Shown: positions 1 to 8,906, counted from the stretch's first letter. The stretch is DNA of 64,000 nucleotides from Flagellimonas aquimarina (GCF_003149745.1 NZ_QGEG01000004.1:172959-236958); one strand, 5' to 3'. Notes: generated by a model not told the origin, from the sequence alone. Program-made: numbers and translations.

Positions 1-864
1 ATTTTCTCTGGAGATGATGCATCATTGGTGGTCCTGGAAATTTTAAAGGATTTAGGGGTAAAATTTATTACATTAAGATCAGCCGGTTATAATAATGTGA
101 GCATTAAATCTGCAAAGCGCATTGGTTTAAGGGTGGCCAATGCCCCGGATTATTCTCCGCATGCCATTGCAGAGCATGCAATATGTCTGCTCTTGGCGCT
201 AAATCGAAATTTAATACAGGCCAATGAACAAGTAAAACAGTACAATTTTCTTTTAGATGGTTTAGTTGGGCATAATTTAAATGGGAAAACCGTGGGCATT
301 GTTGGTACAGGTAAAATAGGTTCCATTCTAGTTCAGTTATTTCATGCATTTGGATGCAAAGTGATTGCCAACGACCTAGTAAATAACCACTATCTTGAAA
401 GTCAGTATGATCTACAGTACATGGATTTGGAGAGTCTTTGCAAGCAAGCCGATATAATCAGTATCAATGTGCCGTTAACCTATGAAACCCATCATTTGTT
501 CAACAAATCCCTGTTCAATGTAATGAAGCCAGGAGCTTTATTGGTCAATACTGCCAGAGGTGCCGTGGTAAAGACAAGAGATTTAATCAAGGCGCTTAAT
601 AGTAAGGCTTTGAGTGGATATGCTACGGATGTATATGAAACGGAAAAGGGCATTTTCTTTAGGGACAACAGTAAAAGAGGAATTAAGGATGAACAATTAA
701 AGGAATTGATTTCTTTTCCAAATGTATTATTGACTCCTCACCAAGCTTTTGTCACTAAAGAGGCATTAGAGAAAATTGCCGAGACAACCATTTATAATAT
801 AGATTGTTGGTACGAAAGGAAAGGATGCAGAAATGAGCTGGGCTATGAAACATTTGTTTCATAA
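1..864 (+). CDS. ldhA: D-lactate dehydrogenase-like 2-hydroxyacid dehydrogenase, 5' end outside window
   Basis: NAD-dependent D-2-hydroxyacid dehydrogenase, probably reducing pyruvate to D-lactate in the cytoplasm. The frame is open from base 1 (an in-frame TTG at 25 is not a credible start), so the N-terminus lies to the left; 287 codons are visible, about 45 fewer than usual for the family. Seen: the NAD-binding motif VGTGKIGS, the family sequence NTARGAVV with the active-site arginine region, the D-LDH-type DVYETEKG segment carrying the catalytic glutamate, and LTPHQAF with the catalytic histidine near the C-terminus. The DVYE...FF spacing favours D-lactate dehydrogenase over glycerate or phosphoglycerate dehydrogenases. 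The stop overlaps the end of the convergent cls gene by 6 bases. Exact substrate is inferred from family. Confidence 0.85.
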   Translation: MFSGDDASLVVLEILKDLGVKFITLRSAGYNNVSIKSAKRIGLRVANAPDYSPHAIAEHAICLLLALNRNLIQANEQVKQYNFLLDGLVGHNLNGKTVGIVGTGKIGSILVQLFHAFGCKVIANDLVNNHYLESQYDLQYMDLESLCKQADIISINVPLTYETHHLFNKSLFNVMKPGALLVNTARGAVVKTRDLIKALNSKALSGYATDVYETEKGIFFRDNSKRGIKDEQLKELISFPNVLLTPHQAFVTKEALEKIAETTIYNIDCWYERKGCRNELGYETFVS

Positions 865-2265
865 CAAAGGGCTCAATAATTTTGCGGACCCTTCAAGAAC
901 CTTTATTCGCCATGGTCTTTTTTGATGTGTTTCTAGGTCAAGCAAAACGGATTTAGAACAATCCTGCAGAAAATCTTCTTTCATATTCCTGCATAGTTCA
1001 TTGTTATAGATAATGGCATTGACCTCATAGTTTTGTTGCAAACTACGATCATCTAGATTGGCTGTTCCAACGCTCACAATTTGGTCATCGCTTATTACTA
1101 CTTTACTGTGCAAAAAACCGTCTGGATATAAATAGAGTTTTATGCCTGCTTTTAAATAGGATTCGAAATATGCTCTAACACACCAGTCAACCACCTTCAT
1201 ATCTGTACTTGAAGACATTAATATTCTAACGTCTATACCGCTCAAGGCAGCGGTCTGTAAACTTTGAAGAATTGCATGATTGGGAATGATATAAGGATTA
1301 ATGATATACAGGTACTTCTTTGCATTGTTTATAATTGAAAAATACACTTGTTCCATTGTTGCGAAGTCATCATCCGGCCCACTGGGAACTATTTGTACTT
1401 CCATGCCGTTTTGTTCTGTTGGTGTTGCTATGGAATGTTGTGAAAATTCCACTTTTTCACCACCGGCCAAATACCAATCCGTAACAAAGATTCTATCCAG
1501 ATAACCGGCCGCTTTTCCTTGTATTTTTGAATGAATGTCATGCCAATTTCCGAGGGCATCATCGCCAGTAATGTATTTGTCAGAAATATTGATTCCGCCG
1601 GTAAACCCTACCTCACCATCTACTACAAGGATTTTTCTATGGTTCCTGTAGTTTATTGATGATAAAAACCTTCCAAATCTGAAAGGTAAGAACTGATGCA
1701 CCTCAACACCAATATTCTGAAGATCTTTAATATGTTTTTTACTTAAGGAATAACTACCGATCCCATCATATAAAAGACGAATCTTTACCCCTTCTTGCAC
1801 CTTTTTTTTGAAAAGTTGCAACAGTTTATCCGCTAACGTGCCATCTTCGTAAATGTAATATTGAATATGTATATGATGTTTTGCATTTTCTAGAGTTGAA
1901 AATATGGATTCAAAGGTTTCTTTTCCATCCTTAAGAATCCTCACTTGATTTTGATACGTTAAAGGATAGCTACTGGTTTTATTTATAAGTTTTATGGTTT
2001 TTAGACTACTTGGATCATTTACCGCCAACATCTGGTTTATTTCAGAGGAAGTATCATCCAAATGGATGTTCTTTTGATTGAAAAGCTTGTTTTTCCTACG
2101 GTTTCTACCTAATAATAGATATAAGAGGACACCACCAATTGGTATGGTGAAAATTGCCAAAAGCCAAGCTAAGGTCTTACTTGGCCTTACACCGTTTAGG
2201 AGTAGCCCAATAACCAGGACCAACGCTATAATAATGTACACTATGATTATGGTAACAAGTAGCAT
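859..2265 (-). CDS. cls: Cardiolipin synthase (phospholipase D family)
   Basis: Makes cardiolipin by joining two phosphatidylglycerol molecules at the inner membrane. The 468-residue length is typical. Two N-terminal membrane segments (about residues 3-25 and 32-52) are followed by two phospholipase D domains, each with an HxKx4D motif: HRKILVVD near residue 210 and HSKVVISD near residue 390. The FTGGINI and VGTANLDDRS stretches after the motifs are characteristic of Cls. The gene is convergent with the D-lactate dehydrogenase. A possible TATATTTG -7 box lies just upstream at 2287-2294 on this strand. Function assigned from family; no defect seen. Confidence 0.93.
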   Translation of the reverse strand: MLLVTIIIVYIIIALVLVIGLLLNGVRPSKTLAWLLAIFTIPIGGVLLYLLLGRNRRKNKLFNQKNIHLDDTSSEINQMLAVNDPSSLKTIKLINKTSSYPLTYQNQVRILKDGKETFESIFSTLENAKHHIHIQYYIYEDGTLADKLLQLFKKKVQEGVKIRLLYDGIGSYSLSKKHIKDLQNIGVEVHQFLPFRFGRFLSSINYRNHRKILVVDGEVGFTGGINISDKYITGDDALGNWHDIHSKIQGKAAGYLDRIFVTDWYLAGGEKVEFSQHSIATPTEQNGMEVQIVPSGPDDDFATMEQVYFSIINNAKKYLYIINPYIIPNHAILQSLQTAALSGIDVRILMSSSTDMKVVDWCVRAYFESYLKAGIKLYLYPDGFLHSKVVISDDQIVSVGTANLDDRSLQQNYEVNAIIYNNELCRNMKEDFLQDCSKSVLLDLETHQKRPWRIKVLEGSAKLLSPLL

Positions 2266-2582
2266 TAGTATAAAAACAATTTCCTACAAATATAGGAACC
2301 GATGATCATTGAATTTTTGATATAAATCAGTAGAGAAAACACATTCCTTTTTTATGGACTGAAAAATCTTTTAAAACACCCAGCAAAAATTCAAATTCTT
2401 GCTTATCATTATTGTAATTCAAACTGAAGCGATTTCCCATTGAGAACGTCGATTTTTATTTGGCCTTAAGATCAAATAATGGCAATAAGGCTTATTTAGG
2501 GGAACATTGAACAGGGCTTTTTGTTAGTTTTGAGAATTGATTTCAACTAATTGAATTTAAAAAATCAATCTAAACTTCCGCA
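2266..2582. other. Divergent intergenic region between cls and the DUF2911 gene
   Basis: This 317-base gap has no credible gene. It must hold both divergent promoters. On the minus strand CAAATATA (2287-2294) reads as TATATTTG, a match to the Bacteroidota -7 box, 21 bases before the cls start. On the plus strand TAGTTTTG (2525-2532) matches the same box, 50 bases before the DUF2911 start, but the nearest upstream TTG is only 15 bases away, short of the usual 19 or so. An 8-bp inverted repeat (ATTGATTT at 2536-2543, AAATCAAT at 2562-2569) lies in the presumed 5' leader. Confidence 0.4.
2287..2294 (-). promoter_or_regulatory. Candidate -7 box for cls
   Basis: TATATTTG on the minus strand fits the TAnnTTTG box of the primary Bacteroidota sigma factor and sits 21 bases upstream of the cls start codon. 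No TTG was found at the expected -33 distance, so this is a half-site match only. Confidence 0.3.
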
Positions 2583-3638
2583 ATGAAGAATTCTAAATCA
2601 TACTTGCCTGTCCTATTTTTTATGTTTTTTATGGTAGATGTAGGTGCTCAGCACTTTAATATACATAACCCTATTACCTTACCGGATAAAAGTCAGCAAT
2701 CTATTATAGCACAACGTATTGGGTATACAGATATCACGGTGAACTATCATAGTCCTGGGGCAAGAGGAAGAGTGGTTTGGGGAAAGATGGTTCCATATGG
2801 TAAGGTGTGGAGAGCAGGAGCTAATGAGAACACAATACTCACCATTACAGATGATGTTGAAATTGAAGGACAAAAGTTGGCGGCGGGGAGTTACGGTCTT
2901 CACTTGCTTCCAGAAGAAGACAATTGGACGTTTATTTTTTCAAAGAACCATACCTCTTGGGGAAGTTATTTTTATCAAGCAGATGAAGATGTATTGCGAG
3001 TAACTGTTCCTGTCCAAAAAGCAGTGGAGATGAACGAATGGTTAAGTTTTAATTTTAAGAAACGGGATAGAGGTGCTGCTTCCATTGTTTTAAGTTGGGC
3101 CGATCGAAGTGCAGAGTTAAATTTGACACTTGATATTAATGAAATAGCCCTGGATAACATTAGAAAGCAATTACGTTCAGATGCCTATTGGGAATGGTTT
3201 AGTTGGTGCCAAGCTGCAGACTATTGCGCAGAATATAAGATTAACACGAAGGAAGCACTCGAATGGGTCAATAAATCCATTCAACTTCGGGAAAACTTCT
3301 CTAATTGGGATGTGAAAGCTAAGTTGCTGAAACAGTTGGGGGAGGACGAAGAGGCCGAAAAAGCAATAGAGAGAGCCATTGAGGTTGGAAGTGACATTTA
3401 CTTGGAACGATATGGTAGAAGACTTCTAAAAGAAAAAGATTATGATCAGGCCGAGTATGTTTTTGGGCAGGCCATAAAGAAAAATTCAACCTATTGGCGA
3501 GCACATTTTAATAGAGGAAACGCTTTAAAAGCACTTAATAAAAATAAAGAGGCTAGAAAGGCTTTTGAACTTGCCCTTAAATATTGTCCGAAGGAGAGAA
3601 AAGCCCAAATACAAAACAATCTGGAATCAGTTCGGTGA
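2583..3638 (+). CDS. Secreted DUF2911 protein with C-terminal TPR repeats
   Basis: Function unknown. The 351-residue protein starts with a signal peptide ending near residue 22 (VDVGAQ). A DUF2911 domain follows (about residues 30-185), recognised by YTDITVNYHSPGARGR, VPYGKVWRAGANENT and the GSYGLHLLPEEDNWTFIFSK run that is typical of this domain. The C-terminal part (about 215-351) is helical with tetratricopeptide-like repeats such as DIYLERYGRRLLKEKDYDQAEYVF spread over three units. DUF2911 proteins are common in Bacteroidota and are periplasmic or exported with no established activity; the TPR tail suggests protein binding. It stands alone, divergent from cls and convergent with the RpiR regulator. 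Confidence 0.85.
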   Translation: MKNSKSYLPVLFFMFFMVDVGAQHFNIHNPITLPDKSQQSIIAQRIGYTDITVNYHSPGARGRVVWGKMVPYGKVWRAGANENTILTITDDVEIEGQKLAAGSYGLHLLPEEDNWTFIFSKNHTSWGSYFYQADEDVLRVTVPVQKAVEMNEWLSFNFKKRDRGAASIVLSWADRSAELNLTLDINEIALDNIRKQLRSDAYWEWFSWCQAADYCAEYKINTKEALEWVNKSIQLRENFSNWDVKAKLLKQLGEDEEAEKAIERAIEVGSDIYLERYGRRLLKEKDYDQAEYVFGQAIKKNSTYWRAHFNRGNALKALNKNKEARKAFELALKYCPKERKAQIQNNLESVR

Positions 3639-3727
3639 TTTATACTAAAAATTTTGAACTAATTGTTGGTATGCTCACTTCGTAATTTGGTTTTGTAAAA
3701 TACAGGTTGATACAGTGTTCGGGATTA

Positions 3728-4579
3728 TCAGATTTTATAAACATTTTCTTTTTCGGACATGGTCCTGAAAAACTTAAAGTGTGAAACTGTTTCGGGTTTT
3801 AGGATATTGGCAATACTGTAAAAAATTGCATTTACAATGCAATAGGCACCAACCATACTGCCAAAGTAAAAACTGTTAGAGCTATTAATGGATATATGGT
3901 GGTCGCTGTATTCTATTAATGGGGAAAGGTCACTATCCACAATGGAAATGGTTGTTGCGTTCTTCTCTGTTTTTGCAATCTTAAGCGCATTGATTGTTTG
4001 GTTTTGGCATTTATCCAAACATATACCGATAACCACATCATCTTTTGAGAAATGGGCCATATTCAAAAATAGTTCCCCATGATATTCGGTACTGGCATGT
4101 ATTTGAGGTACTGCAGACCTGCAAATTCGCTCCATATAATTAGCAACCAATCCAATATGCCCTAATCCAATGATGTATGTTTGTTTTGAATTGATAATGG
4201 CATTGGCAATTTTTTCAATTACTTCAAAATCAATGGTGTCATAAGTTTTTTGAAGCATCATTATATCACCAAGTATTGCATCTTGTGCTACCTTTTGGGG
4301 ATTTGAATGAGCTCGAACTTCTTTGATCATTGAATTGAATATAGAATCGACCCTGGTAAGTTGAACTTCCGTCTTTAAAAGTTCTTTCAGCTCATAAAAA
4401 CCATTAAGACCAATGGCCTTGCAAGCTTTGACAATGGTGGCGGGGTTAACATCCAATTTGTCTCCAAGTTCTTCCATTCTCATTAACACCACTTTATCAG
4501 GATAATCCAAAGCATATTGAATTATCAATCTTCTCTTTTTAGAGAGTTTTGATAAGTCTATGTCATTTATTGTTTTCAT
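3728..4579 (-). CDS. RpiR/MurR family transcriptional regulator (HTH + SIS domain)
   Basis: DNA-binding regulator that probably responds to a phosphosugar. The 283 residues comprise an N-terminal RpiR-type helix-turn-helix (about 1-77, with DKLDVNPATIVKACKAIGLNGFYELK) and a C-terminal SIS sugar-isomerase-like domain (about 120-255, with TYIIGLGHIGLVANYMERI and DVVIGICLDKCQNQTINALKIAK). In the family the SIS domain binds sugar phosphates such as MurNAc-6-P or GlcNAc-6-P. It is divergent from the symporter at 4793, and the 213-base gap between them holds two 17-bp direct repeats, the likely operators. By position it should control the symporter/M20/oxidase genes and perhaps the SusCD locus downstream. 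Effector and sign of regulation are not shown by sequence. Confidence 0.88.
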   Translation of the reverse strand: MKTINDIDLSKLSKKRRLIIQYALDYPDKVVLMRMEELGDKLDVNPATIVKACKAIGLNGFYELKELLKTEVQLTRVDSIFNSMIKEVRAHSNPQKVAQDAILGDIMMLQKTYDTIDFEVIEKIANAIINSKQTYIIGLGHIGLVANYMERICRSAVPQIHASTEYHGELFLNMAHFSKDDVVIGICLDKCQNQTINALKIAKTEKNATTISIVDSDLSPLIEYSDHHISINSSNSFYFGSMVGAYCIVNAIFYSIANILKPETVSHFKFFRTMSEKENVYKI

Positions 4580-4615
4580 AAGTCACAAGAAACAAAAATA
4601 TAATATAACAAAATA

Positions 4616-4661
4616 AACATTATTAATATTGCTTTTTAACAAATAACATTTTCAATATTGC
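4616..4661. promoter_or_regulatory. Two 17-bp direct repeats, candidate RpiR operators
   Basis: AACATTATTAATATTGC (4616-4632) and AACATTTTCAATATTGC (4645-4661) match at 15 of 17 positions and start 29 bases apart, in the gap between the RpiR gene and the divergent symporter. A direct repeat of this length within a regulator/target intergenic gap is a normal operator arrangement. Binding by this RpiR protein is inferred from position. Confidence 0.45.
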
Positions 4662-4792
4662 AATTTTAATTATTTTTCATACATTGTATTGATTCCTATG
4701 GCAAGATATTTTAGTACAATTAAAAGATTTTAAAACTTCTCGAAATTGAACTAGTCACATTGAAAGGTTAAAGTTCTAATAATCATCAAGGT

Positions 4793-6127
4793 ATGTCCAA
4801 CAATAGATGGAGCAGTAAATTTTCCTTTATCATTACAACCTCTGCTTTTGCAATTGGTTTGGGTAATGTATGGCGATTTCCATATGTGGCAGGAGAAGGA
4901 GGGGGAGCAGCTTTTCTTTTGGTTTACCTTGTTTTGATTCTCCTTGTTGGCATTCCAATATTGACGATTGAAATTGCTTTAGGGCGAATGTCCGGAACTA
5001 CGGTGCTATTAGGTTTTGGACAACTTGGAAAGAAACCATTATGGAATAGTATTGGCTGGCTGGGAGCTATATCATGTACATTGATCATGGGATTTTATAT
5101 CATGATCATGGCATGGATAGGTATATATCTTTGGGAATGCTTATCTGGGGAAATCTCAAAGCTACGTGTCTCAGAAATTTCGGGACATTTTAACAAGGTA
5201 GCATCAAATCTTACCCTTGTTATTGCGGTAATGTGTGTGATTATGCTTGCTGCATTTTTTGTTTTAAGACAGGGTTTAAAATCAGGTCTAGAACGATATG
5301 CCAAAGGAATGATGCTTGGTTTAATAGTGTTAATAGTAGGATTGTCAATATGGGCTGCTACATTAGATGGCGCAGTCGATGGTTACCTGTGGCTTCTATC
5401 CCCTGATTTTTCCAAAATCAATTTTAGGGTAATTATGAGTGCAATGGGCCAACTTTTCTTTTCGATTGGTGTGGGCATGGCGGTGACATTTGTTTTTGGC
5501 AGTTATACCAGTACTAAAGACAATCTTGTAACCAGTACAATCTGGATTGTATTGGCAGATACTTTTTTTGCATTTCTTTCAGGACTCATGTTGTTCCCCG
5601 CTATTTTCAGTTTCAACCTTAGCCCAGACTCAGGACCTAATTTAATTTTTGTAACGATGGCTACCGTATTCAATAATTTGGAATATGGATGGGTTGTTGG
5701 AGCAATTTTTTTTCTGTTGTTGTTTTTGGCAGGATTCAGTTCACTTATATCTGCGATACAGGGCCTAAAAGACAGCCTAAAAGACAAGTATAAACTATCA
5801 GACAATATGGCTTTGTTATCTGTAATAGGTAGCATCCTATTGATATCCATAGCAGTAGTTTTTTCTTATGTGGATGACCCACTGCTACTATTTGGAAAAA
5901 CCGTTTTTGAAGTATTGGACTACACCACCAGCACAATATTGTTGCCATTGGGAGGACTGTTTGCTATCCTTTTTGCTGGACACGTAGTGGGTTATGACAA
6001 ACTCAAAACTCATTTGTTGGAAGGAACCAAAACAATGAAATTACATGGTTTTTGGAAGATTGTTTTGATATGGATATTGCCATTATCGCTTGTTACTATT
6101 TTGCTTAACGGTTTATTAAATACCTAA
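4793..6127 (+). CDS. Sodium-dependent transporter of the neurotransmitter:sodium symporter family
   Basis: Inner-membrane importer expected to bring in an amino acid or related amine with Na+. The 444 residues form about 11-12 membrane helices with the LeuT fold. TM1 carries the family signature AFAIGLGNVWRFPYVAGEGGGAAF (about residues 17-40), which holds substrate and Na+ ligands, followed by IPILTIEIALGR. Length is normal for bacterial NSS proteins. The downstream M20 deacylase begins 1 base after the stop, so the two are surely co-transcribed, and the flavin oxidase follows. This context points to an N-substituted amino acid as substrate, which is inference. Regulation by the divergent RpiR protein is likely. 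Confidence 0.9.
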   Translation: MSNNRWSSKFSFIITTSAFAIGLGNVWRFPYVAGEGGGAAFLLVYLVLILLVGIPILTIEIALGRMSGTTVLLGFGQLGKKPLWNSIGWLGAISCTLIMGFYIMIMAWIGIYLWECLSGEISKLRVSEISGHFNKVASNLTLVIAVMCVIMLAAFFVLRQGLKSGLERYAKGMMLGLIVLIVGLSIWAATLDGAVDGYLWLLSPDFSKINFRVIMSAMGQLFFSIGVGMAVTFVFGSYTSTKDNLVTSTIWIVLADTFFAFLSGLMLFPAIFSFNLSPDSGPNLIFVTMATVFNNLEYGWVVGAIFFLLLFLAGFSSLISAIQGLKDSLKDKYKLSDNMALLSVIGSILLISIAVVFSYVDDPLLLFGKTVFEVLDYTTSTILLPLGGLFAILFAGHVVGYDKLKTHLLEGTKTMKLHGFWKIVLIWILPLSLVTILLNGLLNT

Positions 6128-6128
6128 A

Positions 6129-7343
6129 ATGGTTAAAACGAACACTCAGAATAAACTTGACAGTGCCATTTCAATTCTTGGCGATTTGGTTGCATTTTCT
6201 ATTTTGGGTGGTCAGAGCAATTTGCCTATCGCTGAATATATCTTAAAGTGGTTGCAAAAGAATGACGTTGACCATCATGAGGTTTTTAATGAATCAAAGG
6301 ACAAGGTGAGTATACATTGTCGCATTGGTCCAGAAGTGGATGGCGGAATAATCCTATCCGGACATATGGATGTTGTTACTTCTGAAGGGCAACAATGGTC
6401 CAAACCCGATTTCACACTTACCAATGAGGATAACAAGCTTTACGCAAGAGGAACTTCGGATATGAAGGGCTTTTTGGCCTGTTGCCTTGCCATGCTCCCA
6501 CATTTTAAACAAGCCAATCTGAAAAAACCCATCTATTTTGCCTTTTCTTATGATGAAGAGATTGGTTGCTTGGCCAGTGAACAACTCATTTTATCAATTA
6601 AATCAACGTATAAGGAGCGGCCAAGCTTTGCGATTATTGGTGAGCCTTCATTAATGCAAACTGTAAACGGGGAAAAAGGAGCTGCATTTTTTAAAACAAC
6701 CATATACAGTGCTGCTGCCCACAGCTCCGAAGTTAGAAAAAGCATTAGTGCCATTGAAGAGGCCACCTATTTGATCCAATGGTTACTTGGCAAGATGGAT
6801 GAATTTATTGCAGAACGGAATTTTGATGACCGTTTTGAACCACCATATACAACCATTCACGCAGGAGTTATAAAAGGGGGAAACGCTGTAAATATTATTG
6901 CAGACCAATGCGAGTTTTCTTGGGATGTTAGAAATATACCTTCGGATTCAATACAGGAAGTTCTTGATTCTTTCGAAGAATTCTGTGCAAAGCGAACAGT
7001 TGAAAAGAGAGAGACATGCCCTAACTTTAAAATAAAAACTGATAAACAATTTTCAATTGTGCCCAGTCTTGATACTTCAGAAAACTCAGAAATAGTAAGG
7101 ATTGTAAATTCTTTTAGTGGAACCGATTCCACAAAGACTGTCTCTTTTGCATCAGAGGCGGGTTATTTTTCAGAAGCGGGTTTTGAAACGGTCGTGTGCG
7201 GACCTGGAAGCATGGATCAAGGACATAGAGCAGATGAGTTTATCGAAATCAACGAATTAAAGAAGTGTCTTTCTTTTTTGGAACGGATGTCCATTTGGGC
7301 CGAAACAAGTAAAGAACCAAATATGGATTATGAAAAAATATGA
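6129..7343 (+). CDS. M20 family metallo-deacylase, ArgE-like (N-acyl amino acid deacylase)
   Basis: Di-zinc hydrolase that removes an acyl group from an N-acyl amino acid. The 404 residues contain the complete M20 set: H79 and D81 in SGHMDVV, D111 in RGTSDMKG, the catalytic pair E143/E144 in YDEEIG, and H366 in QGHRADEF. The N-terminal LVAF...SNLPIAEYI and GKLYxRGTSDMKGF-like segments resemble the alphaproteobacterial type of acetylornithine deacetylase. A role in arginine biosynthesis is unlikely because the neighbours are a Na+ symporter (1-base gap) and a flavin amine oxidase (14-base overlap), so a catabolic deacylase is more probable. No signal peptide, so it acts in the cytoplasm after import. 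Acyl group and amino acid are not determinable here. Confidence 0.85.
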   Translation: MVKTNTQNKLDSAISILGDLVAFSILGGQSNLPIAEYILKWLQKNDVDHHEVFNESKDKVSIHCRIGPEVDGGIILSGHMDVVTSEGQQWSKPDFTLTNEDNKLYARGTSDMKGFLACCLAMLPHFKQANLKKPIYFAFSYDEEIGCLASEQLILSIKSTYKERPSFAIIGEPSLMQTVNGEKGAAFFKTTIYSAAAHSSEVRKSISAIEEATYLIQWLLGKMDEFIAERNFDDRFEPPYTTIHAGVIKGGNAVNIIADQCEFSWDVRNIPSDSIQEVLDSFEEFCAKRTVEKRETCPNFKIKTDKQFSIVPSLDTSENSEIVRIVNSFSGTDSTKTVSFASEAGYFSEAGFETVVCGPGSMDQGHRADEFIEINELKKCLSFLERMSIWAETSKEPNMDYEKI

Positions 7344-8529
7344 TGTTCTAGTTATTGGTGGCGGAATCTATGGTATTACCGCAGCGGTGGAATTAGCGCT
7401 TAGAAAATACAATGTTGGGCTAATCAATCCTGATACCATTCCACATCATATGGCAGCATCTACAGATGTTACAAAAGCGGTTCGAATGGAGTATGGATCG
7501 GACAAAGAATATTTTAACATGGTGGAAATGGCCATAGAAAAGTGGCGTTCATGGAATGACTTTTTTGATGAAAAGCTATATCATGAAGTCGGTTTTTTGA
7601 TGCTTTGCAAGGAGAAAATTGAAAATGAAAAACACACTTTTGAAAAGCACAGCTACGAAAATTTGATAGCAGCAGGTTATGCTCCGGATCGTTTGGATGC
7701 AAAAGGAATACGTGAACGGTTTCCGGCTGTCAATACACTCGAGTATATAGATGCTAATTTTAATCGTAAGGCGGGCTATGCAGATTCAGCTTTGACGGTA
7801 CAAAAATTGGCAGATTACGCAAAATCTCTTGGGGTAGCTATACATGAAGGGCAAACCGCAAGTAGCTTTGAAATTGATAGGGGGAGATTGACTGCTGTGA
7901 AGACAAAGGAAGGGGAAACTTTCCAATGTGGCCATGCGCTTGTGGCGGCTGGGGTACATACTCCCATTTTGCTTCCAGAATTACAACCGTACATGAAATC
8001 CACGGGACACCCCGTGTTTTGGCTGAGACCGGAGAATCCGACCAATTTTACGCCACCACATTTCTCGGTTTTTACGGCAGATATTTCAAATTCTGGTTGG
8101 TATGGTTTTCCTTATTTGCACAAACATGGAATTGTAAAGATTGCTAAGCATTCCAATGGCACACCCGTTCATCCTGAAAAAGATGATAGACAGATTACAG
8201 ATGCGGAGGTTGCAGATATGCGGTCTTTCGTTAAAACAACGTTTCCAGAATTGACAAATGCTCCATTGGTATATACCCGTAGATGTCTATATATAGATAC
8301 ACTGGACGGGCATTTTTGGATTGATAACCATCCAGACATAAAAGGATTATCAGTGAGTACAGGAGGAAGCGGACATGGGCTAAAAATGGCACCTCTTTTG
8401 GGAGCAATGGCAGCAGATGTAATTGAAGAAAAATCCCATAGGTTTTCTAAAAGGCACAGATGGAGGCATTTAACAACAGATACATCGCAGGTGGAAGAAG
8501 CGAGATATGTAATTAACAGGAAACTTTAG
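7330..8529 (+). CDS. FAD-dependent amine oxidase, sarcosine/fructosyl-amino-acid oxidase (DAO) family
   Basis: Flavoprotein that should oxidise a secondary amine, for example an N-methyl or N-alkyl amino acid, to an imine that hydrolyses to amino acid and aldehyde, with release of H2O2 or transfer to another acceptor. It is 399 residues long. Seen: the FAD-binding VIGGGIYG at residues 8-15, the family sequence ASTDVTKAVRMEYG (43-56), and RRCLYIDTLDGHFWID (317-332), where C319 aligns with the covalent-flavin cysteine region of monomeric sarcosine oxidase. STGGSGHGLKMAP near 343-355 is the C-terminal flavin-contact motif. The start overlaps the M20 gene by 14 bases, implying translational coupling. 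Substrate among N-methyl amino acids, saccharopine-like and Amadori compounds is unresolved. Confidence 0.85.
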   Translation: MKKYDVLVIGGGIYGITAAVELALRKYNVGLINPDTIPHHMAASTDVTKAVRMEYGSDKEYFNMVEMAIEKWRSWNDFFDEKLYHEVGFLMLCKEKIENEKHTFEKHSYENLIAAGYAPDRLDAKGIRERFPAVNTLEYIDANFNRKAGYADSALTVQKLADYAKSLGVAIHEGQTASSFEIDRGRLTAVKTKEGETFQCGHALVAAGVHTPILLPELQPYMKSTGHPVFWLRPENPTNFTPPHFSVFTADISNSGWYGFPYLHKHGIVKIAKHSNGTPVHPEKDDRQITDAEVADMRSFVKTTFPELTNAPLVYTRRCLYIDTLDGHFWIDNHPDIKGLSVSTGGSGHGLKMAPLLGAMAADVIEEKSHRFSKRHRWRHLTTDTSQVEEARYVINRKL

Positions 8530-8534
8530 GATAC

Positions 8535-8906
8535 ATGAAAGCAAGTAAAATAATTCACAAATTCATGGCAGCCTATAATGAGAGAAATCTGGAAAAGTTT
8601 ATATCATTTATGCACCCAGAGTTTAAATCATATCTGTTCGAATCGCAACAATGCCTGTGTTCGGGTATTGTAGATGCCAAAAAGGTATATGGTAAGAGAT
8701 TTAGAGAAAACAAAGACCTTTTTGTAACCACATTGAATAGGATTGTGAATGACAATATAGTCGTAGAATCTCAATTTATTGAAGGTTTTGATAAAGGCAA
8801 AACAATACATGCCATTGCAATTTTTGAATTACAAAACAACAAAGTAAAACGAGCCTCTTTTGTACGAAGGGAAGTGCTGGTCACTGAGAACATTTCAGTG
8901 TTATAA
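8535..8906 (+). CDS. Small NTF2/SnoaL-like protein
   Basis: A 123-residue cytoplasmic protein without signal peptide, whose N-terminal KIIHKFMAAYNERNLEKFISFMHPEFKSYLFE and later ETxxIHAIAIFELQNNKVKRASFVRRE pattern match the NTF2-like cone fold (nuclear transport factor 2/SnoaL superfamily). Members bind small ligands or act as isomerases, but no catalytic residues can be assigned. It starts 5 bases after the oxidase stop and ends 17 bases before the sigma factor gene, so it physically joins the amino-acid genes to the SusCD regulatory genes. Possibly processes the imine or aldehyde product of the oxidase; that is speculation. Confidence 0.72.
   Translation: MKASKIIHKFMAAYNERNLEKFISFMHPEFKSYLFESQQCLCSGIVDAKKVYGKRFRENKDLFVTTLNRIVNDNIVVESQFIEGFDKGKTIHAIAIFELQNNKVKRASFVRREVLVTENISVL

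Noticed and set aside
2536..2569. 8-bp inverted repeat before the DUF2911 gene as an operator
   Set aside because: It is short, AT-rich and lies between the presumed -7 box and the start codon; chance is a sufficient explanation.
6129..7343. Biosynthetic acetylornithine deacetylase (argE)
   Set aside because: No arginine genes surround it; its overlap with an amine oxidase and closeness to a Na+ symporter point to catabolism.
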